The translations under genes were made by a program, and so were the position numbers. The notes beneath the pieces are model-generated. The model did not search any database. It was not told the DNA's origin and worked only from the letters and a program-made list of their open reading frames with translations. From contig JAMXDE010000031.1 in the NCBI GenBank assembly GCA_026770025.1, positions 620,001 through 684,000 on the forward strand: a stretch of DNA of 64,000 nucleotides, given 5' to 3'. The stretch comes from Craspedostauros australis (Eukaryota > Bacillariophyta > Bacillariophyceae > Mastogloiales > Achnanthaceae). Numbering within the stretch: position 1 is the first letter of the stretch; each line of letters starts with the position of its first letter. Positions 9,550-20,300 of the stretch are shown in pieces.

Positions 9550-11857
9550 GGGTGATGCTCTGCTCTGCTCTTTACTCTGTTGAGTATGAGTATAGTATGA
9601 TGAACTCGTATTTGTGCGAATGTGGATGCAGGTCCGCGATACTGTATTGGTGATGTGATAGCGAGCACAGATGCTTTTGTTGCATTCGCAGTTGACGATG
9701 TAATTGGTGATGTCGCTGGTCTGCGTGACGTACGACTAGGAGTGCGGTTGAGTGCGATTGCGTATGGTGCGAGTATGGGGTTGCACGCCGCGGCCAATGC
9801 TGCCGTTGTGGCTCCAGCGTACTCGTGATGTGTTGCGTTGTGTTAGTACGGAAATCCGCACGCGGTATGTAGCAATAGGTGGCACAATCCCGAAGCACAA
9901 GGGTGCAGGTGCAAGTGCAAGTGGAGCGACTCTCACACTCGGAGGTGAGCTGTAGTATTGGAAGAGACGATGTCCGTATTCGTGCTCTTCTTGTACGAAC
10001 AAGCACGATACCCTATCTGCCCCCTTCGAGTCCTGCCGTTGATTGATCAGGCTTTTCTTACGACCCCGAAGTGTGGTTTGCTCACAAAGTAGTCCAACCG
10101 TGCGAAGACAGTCGTTTGGTATTGGATGCTGCCGTTCTGCGCGCGTGTGTGTGTGTATCACGCCGCTTCACGTTGCGCTGTGTTGCGTTGATTTGCTTCG
10201 GCTATTGAAGTTGGGCGGCGCGGAGTCTTGAGGGGAGGCACCTTGCCGAAATTCAAAGGTGATGTTCCTACGATCTGCTCCCATGTACCTATCGTATCTC
10301 CTGTGTCGAACCAATGATGGTTGGCAGCGAGCACATGCAATGGAGACGAAATCACGCGCTGTTGCAATTTCTTCAATAAAGCGCTGCCGCTTTGGCTTCC
10401 TTTTGTCAATCTCCTGGACTCTTCCTGGACTCCTCCTGGACAAACTGACGAAGCAAGTCCCCGGACAGAGAGGCTTCAGTCGTCAAATGCCCCTTCTTTG
10501 GCTAGGAGATGATGGCCAAGATTGAAAGACGCAACAAGAAGACGACGTCAAGAAGAGATCTCTTCGCTTCGGCGTCCCTTGGCGCACCCTGCTCGACTCC
10601 GGATGAACAAAGATCGAAGTGGAGCCGCTCCGAGAGCGAGCTTCGGTTGAGTGGGGCTGAATTGAATACGAATCTTGAAGCGAATTGTGCGTGGCGCGGT
10701 TGTGCACAAGGGGATTGACAATGGATAACAGAACTGTTGCTGGTTTGATGCCTCCCGTTGTTGTTGATCTTGTTGATGATCTTCCTTGGTGATGCCAATG
10801 CTTTTGCACCCAACTTGATGCCCACAAGCGTGTTGCTGGCAATATCGTTGCTCGATCAGCAGTGTTGATCTCCGCAGCAACACTGAGGGTGATACACGAT
10901 CATCCAGAGCTCAACCGAAGGACAAGGGCGAACGTCTACCACAGCAGGTTGGGACAACGACTCTTTGTTCCTCAACCTCGCAGGCGTCGGCAGTGCAGCG
11001 CCGCGCAACCACGACACGCACAGAGACGGACAGAAAAGGAGTCGCATCCACTTGGGTTCGTACCATGTCACACGCATACCTACGCAGAAATACTCTCTCC
11101 CTCTCTCTTGGTCGCCGACGGTTCGTTGTCTTCATCGCCGACCGATGGCATCGTTGGCGTTTGTGAAACGACGATACTGCTGGAACAGGCATCATTCCGG
11201 CACTCCAACCAGAAAACAAGGTAGGAATCAACTCCGCGCCCTTGCAGTGCACACGGTGGGCACGGCGCACCACGTTTCGTCCATTTTGTGACAACAAACC
11301 AAGCCGTGGGATCCACACACATGGTAAGATCAGAGAGAGGTTACTTGTTCTCTTTGACCGGAGAATCGCGAGGGGCTATTGATGACGTCACGAAGGATGA
11401 TTCGCGGCACATGAAGCACAAATGCGACCAATCCCCAACGTGGAAGCGGACCAAATACGGTATTGCGAGGTGCCGTCGGACCAAAATGGACACCCACAAT
11501 CACGACTTCGGATGATTATGTCCTCAACGCAGAACGCAAATGCACGAATGACGAAAATTGCAGGTACAAGTGGTGTACGCTGGTGCAAGGACAGGAACAA
11601 AGCCCACACACGGGATTCAATTCAAATCTGGTTCCACGGCATCATTTGTGTTGCCGGAACGTGCGTGTGGTACACGCCACCATTCAACATCACGCAGACC
11701 AACCACAACGTCGGCAATGACGGGAGGGAACTTTCTTCGAGACGCTTCACACATCATCACCAAAAATGCGATTGGTACCTGTGCTGTTGTCATCATCACC
11801 GTTCTTCGAGAGTCACCAAAGCGGTGATCTCAAACGGTATCCAAACATCTCCCCGGC
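9550..11857. other. Long intergenic region without a supported gene
   Basis: About 2.3 kb lie between the HSF start (-) and the hydrolase start (+). Frames of up to 165 codons exist on both strands, but none shows a domain, sensible composition or agreement with splice sites. The stretch 9550-9600 has short CTCTG and GTATGA/GAGTATA repeats. The region probably holds the two divergent promoters and long leaders. A small or multi-exon gene cannot be excluded. Confidence 0.45.
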
Positions 11858-13069
11858 ATGATGTCCCTGTCACACATCATCAACAGAAGGACAGCAAAAC
11901 CGAACAACAACTGGGATAGCAAAGAGACAGCGCATGAAGAGACATTAGGTATGATGGGAATACTCGGGCACCGACAACCAACACAATCACGACCGCAGCG
12001 GCAAGAACAACAACGAGAACGTCAGGAGCAACAACAGCAGCAGCAAGGACAACGGCGAGCGCAACACCATGGTCGCCGATCATCTCTCTTGGCGCTCGTG
12101 TGCGGCATCACTGCAACAGCTCTGCAAATGGTCCTGCTGTGCGGATCAGTGCACGGTAGCTCCCGCCTGATCGCTCCGGCCGAGGCGTTCACACCACACC
12201 ACGTCGCATTCAGAAGACAGCATGCGCTGAACCAAGGAGAAGACCCGTGGAGCAGCACGAAGGCAACGCTACGACGAACGTCACCATCATCATTGGCGTC
12301 CGTTCCGCAGCCAAGCATTCCTTGCAATGACGGTGCCATCGCAGTCGCCAGATCGGACGATGTCACATTCGATCTGCCGTACAAGGTCTTCCGACCCATG
12401 TCCCTGTCCTCGCGCAAGGCGGCGCCCATCGTTCTGCTCTGCGACGGTGACGCATCGCTCGATGACTTGATGCCGTTCCTTCAGGCCATTCCGTATCGTT
12501 GCATCGTCGTTTGCAACGGGCTGGGCGGCGATGCCGTGGACGATAATGCAGTGTCCATCGCGTTGGCGTTGGAAGATCTGCAACGCGTGCTGAACAAAGC
12601 GGGCGTGCGCCGGTACCACCTGTACGGACAGGGCGTCGTGGGTGGAATCTTGGCCTTTGAATATCTCAAGCAGATCGCACAACAAGATGACGATGACGTT
12701 TATGACGACGGCGACGACGAGGGATGCCTATCGGTGATTCTGTCGTCGACGCCAACGAACGTGCAGAAGATGCGGGAGGAAGGCATTTTATCTGCAGCAG
12801 CAACTGCATCTTGGAAGACCAGCGACGACGTCTCAAGCTACGTCGCAAGCCCACCGTCCGAGTCGGCCAAACGGATGCCCAGCTGCATGATCGTGCGGGG
12901 CGAGGATGGCATCGTCACGCAGGGCTCCATCGAGGGATGGAAAGCGCTATTTTGCAAGAGCCGTTCGGTGCGTGAGAAGGTGCTGGTCGGTGATGGCCAT
13001 CACGGTCTCGTGACGAATCCCTTGGTCTACGGTGATTGCGTCGACACCTTCTTTGGCGAGTATGATTGA
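11858..13069 (+). CDS. Plastid-targeted alpha/beta-hydrolase-like protein lacking the nucleophile Ser
   Basis: The frame is 403 codons. Starts at M1, M32 or M33 (11951/11954) are all possible. A Gln/Arg-rich segment precedes a hydrophobic signal-like stretch (about 76-98), then SRLIAPAEA|FTPHH. This AEA|F site resembles the ASAF motif that directs diatom preproteins through the ER into the plastid. From about residue 165 the sequence follows an alpha/beta-hydrolase fold: VFRPMS, PIVLLCDG, a helix, then YHLYGQGVVGGILAFEYL at the nucleophile elbow, MIVRGEDGIV (candidate Asp about 350) and GDGHHGL (candidate His about 381). Proline-iminopeptidase-like relatives read GQSWGG at the elbow; here Gly (about 259) stands where Ser should be, so hydrolysis by the usual triad is not expected. 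A binding or regulatory role is inferred. An acidic insert (DDDDVYDDGDDE) follows the elbow helix. Confidence 0.7.
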   Translation: MMSLSHIINRRTAKPNNNWDSKETAHEETLGMMGILGHRQPTQSRPQRQEQQRERQEQQQQQQGQRRAQHHGRRSSLLALVCGITATALQMVLLCGSVHGSSRLIAPAEAFTPHHVAFRRQHALNQGEDPWSSTKATLRRTSPSSLASVPQPSIPCNDGAIAVARSDDVTFDLPYKVFRPMSLSSRKAAPIVLLCDGDASLDDLMPFLQAIPYRCIVVCNGLGGDAVDDNAVSIALALEDLQRVLNKAGVRRYHLYGQGVVGGILAFEYLKQIAQQDDDDVYDDGDDEGCLSVILSSTPTNVQKMREEGILSAAATASWKTSDDVSSYVASPPSESAKRMPSCMIVRGEDGIVTQGSIEGWKALFCKSRSVREKVLVGDGHHGLVTNPLVYGDCVDTFFGEYD

Positions 13070-13279
13070 TGCAGTGGAGGCACAGATCGCAGCAGCAAGC
13101 ACTGGTTATATTGTAATTATCTCTGGGTCATAAAGGGATACGAGTCGCACCTTGTCCATTATATCCGTGCTCCGGCGACTGCATCAAGTACAACAACGAA
13201 CAGTCATGTTGAGATAGGATAGGTTGCTCTACGCAAGTACGCACACGCAAGTACGCACACGCAAGACGAGAAGAGGCAC
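13070..13279. other. Short intergenic region with CGCAAGTACGCACA repeat
   Basis: About 210 bp lie between the hydrolase stop and the HMG-box start, both on +. A short direct repeat of CGCAAGTACGCACA units lies at about 13234-13264, directly upstream of the ATG. No other signal was recognised. Confidence 0.4.
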
Positions 13280-14383
13280 ATGCGCAACGACAATTCGCAC
13301 GATTCCACAATGGCCGACAGCAGCGCCTTGTTCGCGGAGCTGCTGTCAGATCCTGATGATCCCAACTTTTCTGCCACGAAGGCCCTCGTGCGGCATCTGA
13401 GGCAGGAGGTCGATCTGTCACAGCAAAAGGCCGACTGCCTCAACGAGCAGGCACGCATGCTGTCGGTGCAATTCGGTGTCACGCAGGCCGCGCAGGATCA
13501 GTACGGTGAGTCAGGCAGGGTTGTGGCAAGCAAAGCGCTGTCTTTGCTACACATTGAAATTAGCGGTTGTCGTCTTGTCTCATTTGTTTGATCTCTCATC
13601 GCACCGCAATCTCCTTTATCACTCATCACCATTTGCAACAATGAAACAACCATGGTCAACGCGTGATGTGCGATGATATCCACCCCGACATTCCGGACTG
13701 CAGCCATCGATCCAACCCAACTGCCACCCCTCGATGAGAATGGCGTTCCCAAGTACAAGGGCAAGAAACGGGGTCGCAAACCCAAGGCCAGGAAACGCAA
13801 GATCAATCCCAATCGACGCAAGCGTCAACAAACGGCGTACACACTGTTCGTGCAGGAGACGTATCCAACAGTCAAGGCGCAGAATCCAGAATTGCCCAGC
13901 AATCAGCTGATTCGCATCGTCGATGGACAATGGAAGACGGGAGTGGATGCCGAACAGAAACAGGCATGGAAATTGCGCGCCTTGGCCATGCGGACGGACA
14001 CGACCGCGGAGGAACATGGTGCAGAAGGAATGGCTGCCATCGACATCGAAGTTGACGAGATGGCAGGTGATGACAACGCAAACGGCAACACAAACAGCAA
14101 CGACGATGAGGAGGAAGAGGAGCAGGAAGACGAAGGCAACGAAGGTAACGAAGGTGAGGAGATGGCGGATGCACGAATAGAAGACAGCGCTGATCATTCT
14201 CATCATCAGAATCAGGAAAGCGCCGAGGACCATGATGATGATGATCGGACCAATGACGGAGTATTGGTAGATCAGAATATTGGTGATGATGATGATGATG
14301 GTCACGATGCTGACGAAGACGGTGAAGAGCAGGTGGAAGACGACGGCGGCGAAAAGTGGATATTAACATCTCCGGCTATGTAA
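13280..14383 (+). CDS. HMG-box protein, two exons
   Basis: The exons 13280-13505 and 13704-14383 give about 301 residues; an alternative start at 13310 (MADSSALF) gives 291. Exon 1 encodes a helical segment (ATKALVRHLRQEVDLSQQKADC) likely to form a coiled coil. Exon 2 begins with a very basic linker (KGKKRGRKPKARKRKINPNRRKR, interrupted by single residues), including an RGRKPK AT-hook-like motif. A single HMG box follows: QQTAYTLFVQETYPTVKAQN then QLIRIVDGQWKTGVDAEQKQAWKLRA. The C-terminal 130 residues are acidic (Asp/Glu runs), as in HMGB-type chromatin proteins, where the tail modulates DNA binding. It is expected to be nuclear and to bind or bend DNA with little sequence preference. Splicing is inferred from consensus sites and a matching phase. 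Confidence 0.82.
13506..13703 (+). other. Intron of the HMG-box gene
   Basis: The donor TACG|GTGAGT and the acceptor GACTGCAG|CC bound 198 bp. The join is phase 1 and gives Q-D-Q-Y-A-I-D-P, linking the coiled-coil exon to the HMG exon. In-frame stops in both flanking frames within the intron support splicing. Confidence 0.7.
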
Positions 14384-15163
14384 CCAACTAATGTATCGCA
14401 ACACAATGCTACGCACTCGCTCTCATCATCCTGGGATCTTCCGCCATAGTGTAGAAATGAAGTGCATGATTGCGGTTACCTTCGTGCTACGGAGAGAATC
14501 AACTGGATAGGTGGTTCTGAGCAGTTTAGGTTTCATGGGGCTTATGCAACGCTCTGACTCTTCTCGTACTTGTATGGCGTGTGTTGAATCAGACATGCAA
14601 TTCATGCAATACAAATGGGATGGATCAGCCCAAATGCGCGTCACTGGCCGATGAAGGCTGCTCGATGACGGCTTGTCTCACCTTACCTCATGGAAATATG
14701 AATCAGCCAAGGGACATCGACGGCACCACTCGATCACATGCTACGCGTGCTGGAGGTGGCTGATACCCCACACTCGACGAACCAATTGCTCTGAGCGCAA
14801 CGTCGTATCGGCACAGCCTGGATGCAGCTGCAAAATCTTTGCCAGCATTGCGTCGCAACGATCCCATCGATGGCGCCGTGATTAATTTGAGGATGGGAGA
14901 CTTGGTATGATTGCTTTGCGTTGACGGGTTGTCGCGGCATGCTGGAGACGGCTGCCAACAACATGGTGGTCTGTCACGCAGATGATGATGATGATGCTGA
15001 TGATATTGTTGGCTGGTCGGTCAGGCGGTAAGTCTGTTGGCACCCCCTGCTTGGTCGTTGGTGAGTCTTGATGGACGTGCCGGGCGAGCAGATAACGTCG
15101 AGCAATCATCTCAGTCGGCTCAGCTCCAAACCAACACCAACATCGACGTCATCGACGTCACCA
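14384..15163. other. Convergent intergenic region without a supported gene
   Basis: About 780 bp lie between the HMG-box stop and the membrane-protein stop. It contains a (GAT)n run at about 14981-15003. Frames stay under 100 codons with no recognisable domain. Nothing else was seen. Confidence 0.4.
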
Positions 15164-16705
15164 TCATGCCGACGAGGACAAGCACATCTGTCGCGGGCTT
15201 GACATTTGGCACAGACGAAACATCTTTTTGAAGATGTTGCCCGTGCCAGCCACATGCGAGAAGCTGCGGTGCTGCCGGAACAGCTCCAGCGTGGAATTTG
15301 TGATGGAAATGAGCTCCTGCGGGCTGACGAAGGGTCCATGACGGATGTTGGGACGATCAAAGCAACAGCTGCTCGACATGAGATCCGGGACGTCATGCAT
15401 CACGCGCTTGCCACCCAAGTCTACGTCGTCGTACCTCTTCTTGTGCGCCTCCAAAGTCACCTGCGACACATCCGACGCAATCGAAATGGGTTGGCCACGA
15501 TGCGGAATGATGACGGACGAAGAGAATCGACCAGTAGGTGCTGGTTGCAGTGCATGCCGCACCAAGTAGTGCACGTCGCGCATGTGAGGCAGCTCGTCGG
15601 CCTCGGTGTAGTAGACGAAATCAAACTCATCCTGGCTGTACACATTCTGCCACAGCAGCTCCTTCGCCGTGACCGATGTGCCGTACGTCAAGCGATCGAA
15701 CGACTGCAGATCCTTGATGAGCTGCACGTCGTACAGATACCGATTGAGACCGCTGCTTTGCACGACGAAGGCGTAGTCGAATGGATCTCCCACGAATACG
15801 ACAACATTTGGGAACACGGCCGTCACCGTCTTCACCGTGATGTTGAGGAACAGCTGGCTGCGTCGCTATTCCGGGCCGTCGAGCTTGGCTGCGTAGTACG
15901 CTATGATCGCCAAGGTGTGTCCGTTACGTTGCTTCGAGGCGTTGTTGTAGAAGTCGTTGCGCTCGTAGTCATCCTGCATGCCTTCCAACAGCTGGATCGT
16001 GTCGTCCAGCAGCTCCGCGCTCCTGCCTGTGATCTTTTCGTAGCACGACAGATGATGCACGAAGAAATCGAACATGTCGACGGCTTGCAGATTCCAGCTT
16101 CTCGCGCTCATTGCGAAGTGACCATACTCTAGGTTTATGTTCTCCGCTTCGTGAAGATGCTGCAGGCTGATGCGGCCGTTGCTGAGCAAGCGGTCGACGG
16201 TGACGAGCCACGCGGCCGAATAGCCATCGCTGGGCTGTTCTCGCGTCATGCCAGCGAACCGTTGCGTGCTGTCGTCCCTTGTGGATGACGCAACAGGAAA
16301 CGTTCTCATGTCGACGATCCCGTCTTCGTTGTCTTCGTATGACACCCCACGACCCTGCAGCAGATCATCCCTGCTGTACCCTGCCATGAACCGCTGCGGT
16401 CTGTGGCCTGTCGAGAAGTCGTGGATCGCGTCGAACGGTGGCATCTTCAGCACGCCCGACAGTCCTGACTGAGTGGCTTCCGGCCATTGGGAGCGTGTGG
16501 CTGTGGCTGTGGTTGTGTTACCATCCCCCTTGGACGATGTGATGATGACATCAGAGACATCGAAGAGGTTGGATATGAAGCGGAGCGATGAGATCTGCGC
16601 AAGGCTGAGGAAGATGGCGATCGCGAGGACAGTCCGAAGGATCGGACTGACCGACCAAGGGGTCGATGATGCTGATGCTGATACGACTACTGGTGGCCTC
16701 CTCAT
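15164..16705 (-). CDS. Type II membrane protein, glycosyltransferase-like, with one in-frame TAG
   Basis: The first true ATG is at 16705 (MRRPPVVV). A signal-anchor segment (ILRTVLAIAIFLSLAQI) lies at about residues 20-36, then a Ser/Thr-rich stem, then a lumenal domain. Codons 1-279 run to a TAG at 15866-15868 (after AAKLDGPE), and the same frame stays open for 233 more codons to a stop at 15164. The part after the TAG looks just as protein-like: VFPNVVVFVGDPFDYAFV, YSQDEFDFVYYTEADELPHM, then a Cys-containing tail. The layout and the YYTEADE acidic motif suggest a Golgi glycosyltransferase-like enzyme, but no CAZy family could be named. No intron of normal size removes the TAG, since the only nearby GT-AG pair is about 40 bp. 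Choices are a nonsense allele, a sequence error or readthrough. The transposon starts about 210 bp upstream of its ATG. Confidence 0.6.
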
Positions 16706-16919
16706 GTTGGCATCGTCGTATCCGTGCACCCTCTTTCAGCAGTCCAGAGAGGTCTAATCACAGGCTTGTGACTGCATGTCTGTTCCGATGTGTTGCCTTG
16801 TTTGGCACCAATTTTCGGAGACTCGTTGTGGTGACTTTCGTTTGGTTTCTTTGTCGATGAGAGACGGCTGAAGGTGAGACTGGTCGTTATCGGGGTGAGA
16901 TACACAGCAAATCAAATAT
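16706..16919. other. Host flank between membrane-protein gene and transposon
   Basis: About 210 bp include the presumed promoter side of the minus-strand gene. The last four bases (16916-16919, ATAT) are the left copy of the transposon's target-site duplication. No other feature was recognised. Confidence 0.5.
16916..16919. repeat. Target-site duplication ATAT, left copy
   Basis: ATAT directly precedes the left terminal CCGTAAGG and recurs directly after the right terminus (23222-23225). A 4-bp palindromic duplication is the expected product of a piggyBac-type integration. Confidence 0.65.
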
Positions 16920-17108
16920 CCGTAAGGAATTTTTCGGGACTGAGGAGTCCACTTAGCCGTAAGTGGACTCCTCAGTCCACATACCATTTTTGTTGTTTCG
17001 TAAGTGGACTCCTCAGTCCAGTTACCGTAAGTGGACTGAGGAGTCCACTTACGACCACAAAAAAAGTAGTCGAATTTCGCTGTTCTGAGAAAAGACTACT
17101 TCGACCAC
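16920..17108 (+). repeat. Left terminal inverted repeat with four palindromic units
   Basis: This 189-bp end matches the reverse complement of 23033-23221 over its whole length with scattered differences. Palindromes of the form GTAAGTGGACT-NNNN-AGTCCACTTAC lie at 16959-16980 (partial), 17000-17025 and 17027-17052 (perfect), with a degenerate one at 16936-16956. The inner end carries GTAGTCGAA...GACTACTTCGACCAC. The units are natural candidates for transposase binding sites. Confidence 0.85.
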
Positions 17109-17367
17109 TTCACCTCCTCCAAATTCCCAGTTCCTCTTGATTCCGTTCTGACTGTGATGCTGGCGTTGTGTTTTGTCGTGTTGATTTACGTGTTGCCAAC
17201 CGCATCCTTGGACTTCAATGGACCTGGAGATGACAACACAGGAACTTTGGATGCGACAACAAGCTTTCCATCGTCCGCTTCAGCGACATCACCGTTGTTC
17301 ATTGTCACGCGCTCCTCCAATACAATACTGTTTAGTTGTCCACCAGCATCAAGGAGCTTGCTTCATC

Positions 17368-20300
17368 ATGAGTACTTTGCCTGCCATCACAGCTCTCATC
17401 GAGCACATGGCAGATACCACCAACCACAGTGATTATGACACTGACAGCTCATGCGAAGACCGGGTCGTCGATACCCCAAGCGATCTTGACAGTGACGATG
17501 ACGACGACGTCCTTGGTGTCCACAACAAAAGCAATGTTGACACCAACAATGTTGATACTGGAGTCTACCGCATTGGCAATGCTCATGTGGTCAATGGTGC
17601 ATCAGCAGCCACTCTGATCTCTGCCATCGTCCCTGCCACCAACGCCATTGTCCCCAACAACACTCACACCAACACATCCACAACCGGCACAACTGCAACC
17701 AGCACAACTGCAACCAGCACATCCAAAACTGTTGAACAACCAGCTCTGACAGAAGCAGAACGAGTTGCTTCTATGGGCCTGCAATGGAAGCTGCTGGATC
17801 CCAACACTGCAGAGTTTTGCGTCTCTGTGGGGAAGGCCCGGCAGCAAACCTACACTCTGCTGTGCGACGAGGTGAAACATCTTCGCTCCTCCTCATCCGA
17901 TCTGTGCAACACCGCATCACCTACCCCTGCGCATTTGGTTGATCTATTGCTAGGTTTGGCATCGCCCATATACCTTTCAGCATTTTCAGCTTCGCCGATC
18001 AAGATGTCTCCATATGAGTACTTTCAATTCCTCCTCGCATTTGCATGCCAGGTAAAACAGCGCTCCACTGTCAGAGACCTTTACGATGCAAACAACTTCG
18101 AGAACATCCCTGACTTCCCCTCTTCTGCTGTGTACTACGAATTGTGGCGTCGAATCGAAGTGGATGGCAACTCCAAGCAGAAACGTAAGCGCTATTTTTG
18201 GAGCGAACTTCAAAAGAGTTGCAACACTCTCCTGGAGAAGATCTCATTGCGCGATGCAAAAATGAAATGCGTCATCACACTTGACGACGACAAGGTCCAT
18301 TCGCATAGCAAAGGGATGACAAGTGGCCTCACCATCAAGCGTCACACTCAGGCGAATCGACCAGGGTAAGTCACGAGCCGAAATGGGGTTGTCAACAGGT
18401 TGCATTTGTTGTATTATTTGCATTCATCCTCTCACTGCCTTTTTTCTTGTACAACACAGTCCTGTGGCCATCGCAGGTGTCCTGACAGCTTCCTCTATGC
18501 CCTGCACCATGGCCTTCCTCAGAGAGCGGCACCAAGACAACTGTGAATCTACAATGGAAATAATCAAGGACCAGTTTGTGGACGACGAAAATGAACTAGA
18601 TGACATCCTGATAATGATGGATCGAGGATTCATAGATCTCAAGTTGGTGCAGAGGCTGCTCGAACTTGGCGCTGAGATCCAAGGCACGCACAAACGAACA
18701 GGGTACCTACCATTTGGGTATGGTCCCCATGGAGCCATCAGCAACAAGCAAATTGACATCCATCAGTTCGGACCAAAACGACTTTGGATTGCCGTCACCA
18801 CACAAATTGCTGGTCGTCCCTTCGAATGCGCCGCATATCGCGACAATGGGAAGGTGGTCCTCACTGTCTCCACACAGCCGCATGGATTTGCGTGGGACCT
18901 GACTCTCCGCCACGCTTCGGATGAGAAGAAATACAACGCTCGTCTCAATTGCTCATTCGGTGCTGACCTACAAGATGACCGCTACCATCAATACTTCTCT
19001 CTCTTATACTCAAGCCCGCGGCGATCATCATCAGTGCGCGCTGCATATGCTGCTGCAGATGCCATAGACCAAGGCATATTGTCTGGCATCCAACAAGACG
19101 ATTCCAGCACAGACGAGTCTCCAGGTCCTCAATCTGCTTTGGACGATGGAAAGAAGGCCCTCCAGTCTGTGATGAAGAAATGGAAGGACCAACTGCATGC
19201 TCTGCATGTGGATGGATTGACTTGCTCGCAGGGAGACCCCCTCTGGTTCATGTTGCGCAAGTTTGCGCTGACAAGTTCATCCACGTATAGCTTGCTCAAA
19301 TGCGTCTTGGACTGCACCGAATGGTGCAAACCTCAAAATCAGACCATCTTCCGCCAAGAATCGTGGGCAGCTGTCGCCAGGTACCTTGGTATCAACCCGG
19401 AGGCAACTGTGCAGAAGTTGCGAGACGAACAGGCCTCTGAAAAGGCCTTGCTTGATGCAAAGAGAGACTACGAGCGGCTCACAAATGAGCAAGACAACTC
19501 ATTGTCATTGGAGGCCAACATACGAGCCTCGGTTGCGCACTGGTCGGAGAATGACTGCTCATCAGAAAGTCTGCACCTGTCTGCACTCGCGCAGCTCTTT
19601 TGCGCCGATGGAAACAAGCGTCCAGTCAAGACGTTGCGGAACAAGCTCAGCCTCATTCTGAGCACCCATGGGAAGGCAAGTCGCAAGTACTGCGCGATGA
19701 CACCAAAAACGCTTCAAGGGCTGTGCAGGAAGCAGCTCTCGAAGGACATGGGTATCCGCGACAAGGCTGCAATGATTGCTGCTTTGGCCGGTGCAAACCA
19801 AGCCAGCCCATCTCCGAATCTTACAACAAACAACTGCAGGACCAGCACCACATCACCCTGCGAGAAAGGAGACAGTGCTGCCCAGGCAGCTGTGACCCAA
19901 CAGTCAAGCGATGCTGCAGCCGGCATCAACCACGACTCCGGCAGGTTTGCTAATGCACCTAGTACGTCCAGTCGCAGTGCCTCGCCTTCATCTGCATCGT
20001 CCGCTTCGGTGTCTGCCACATTGTCTCCTCTTCCATCCACATCTACAATGCGCAGAATGAGGTCATCTGCTTCTAGATGGACGAAGCCATCTCAATCCAC
20101 ATCAAAGTCAAGGCGCACAAATTCCATCTGCCGCCATCGAGGAGAATCTTTGTCTGCTCACCACACTTCAACATCTACAACCTCATTCGCCGGCACTTCC
20201 GCTTCACCTGCAGCTAAATCTTCCACATCTTCAACTTCAGCATGCGACGCACACCCCACTGAAGTATTCGTAGCTGCAGCATCTGCGCCCAAGACTTTGG

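Noticed and set aside
16936-17052. TIR palindromes as a CRISPR array or terminator hairpins
   Set aside because: The units recur inverted at the far end of a transposon with a matching duplication, so they are part of its termini.
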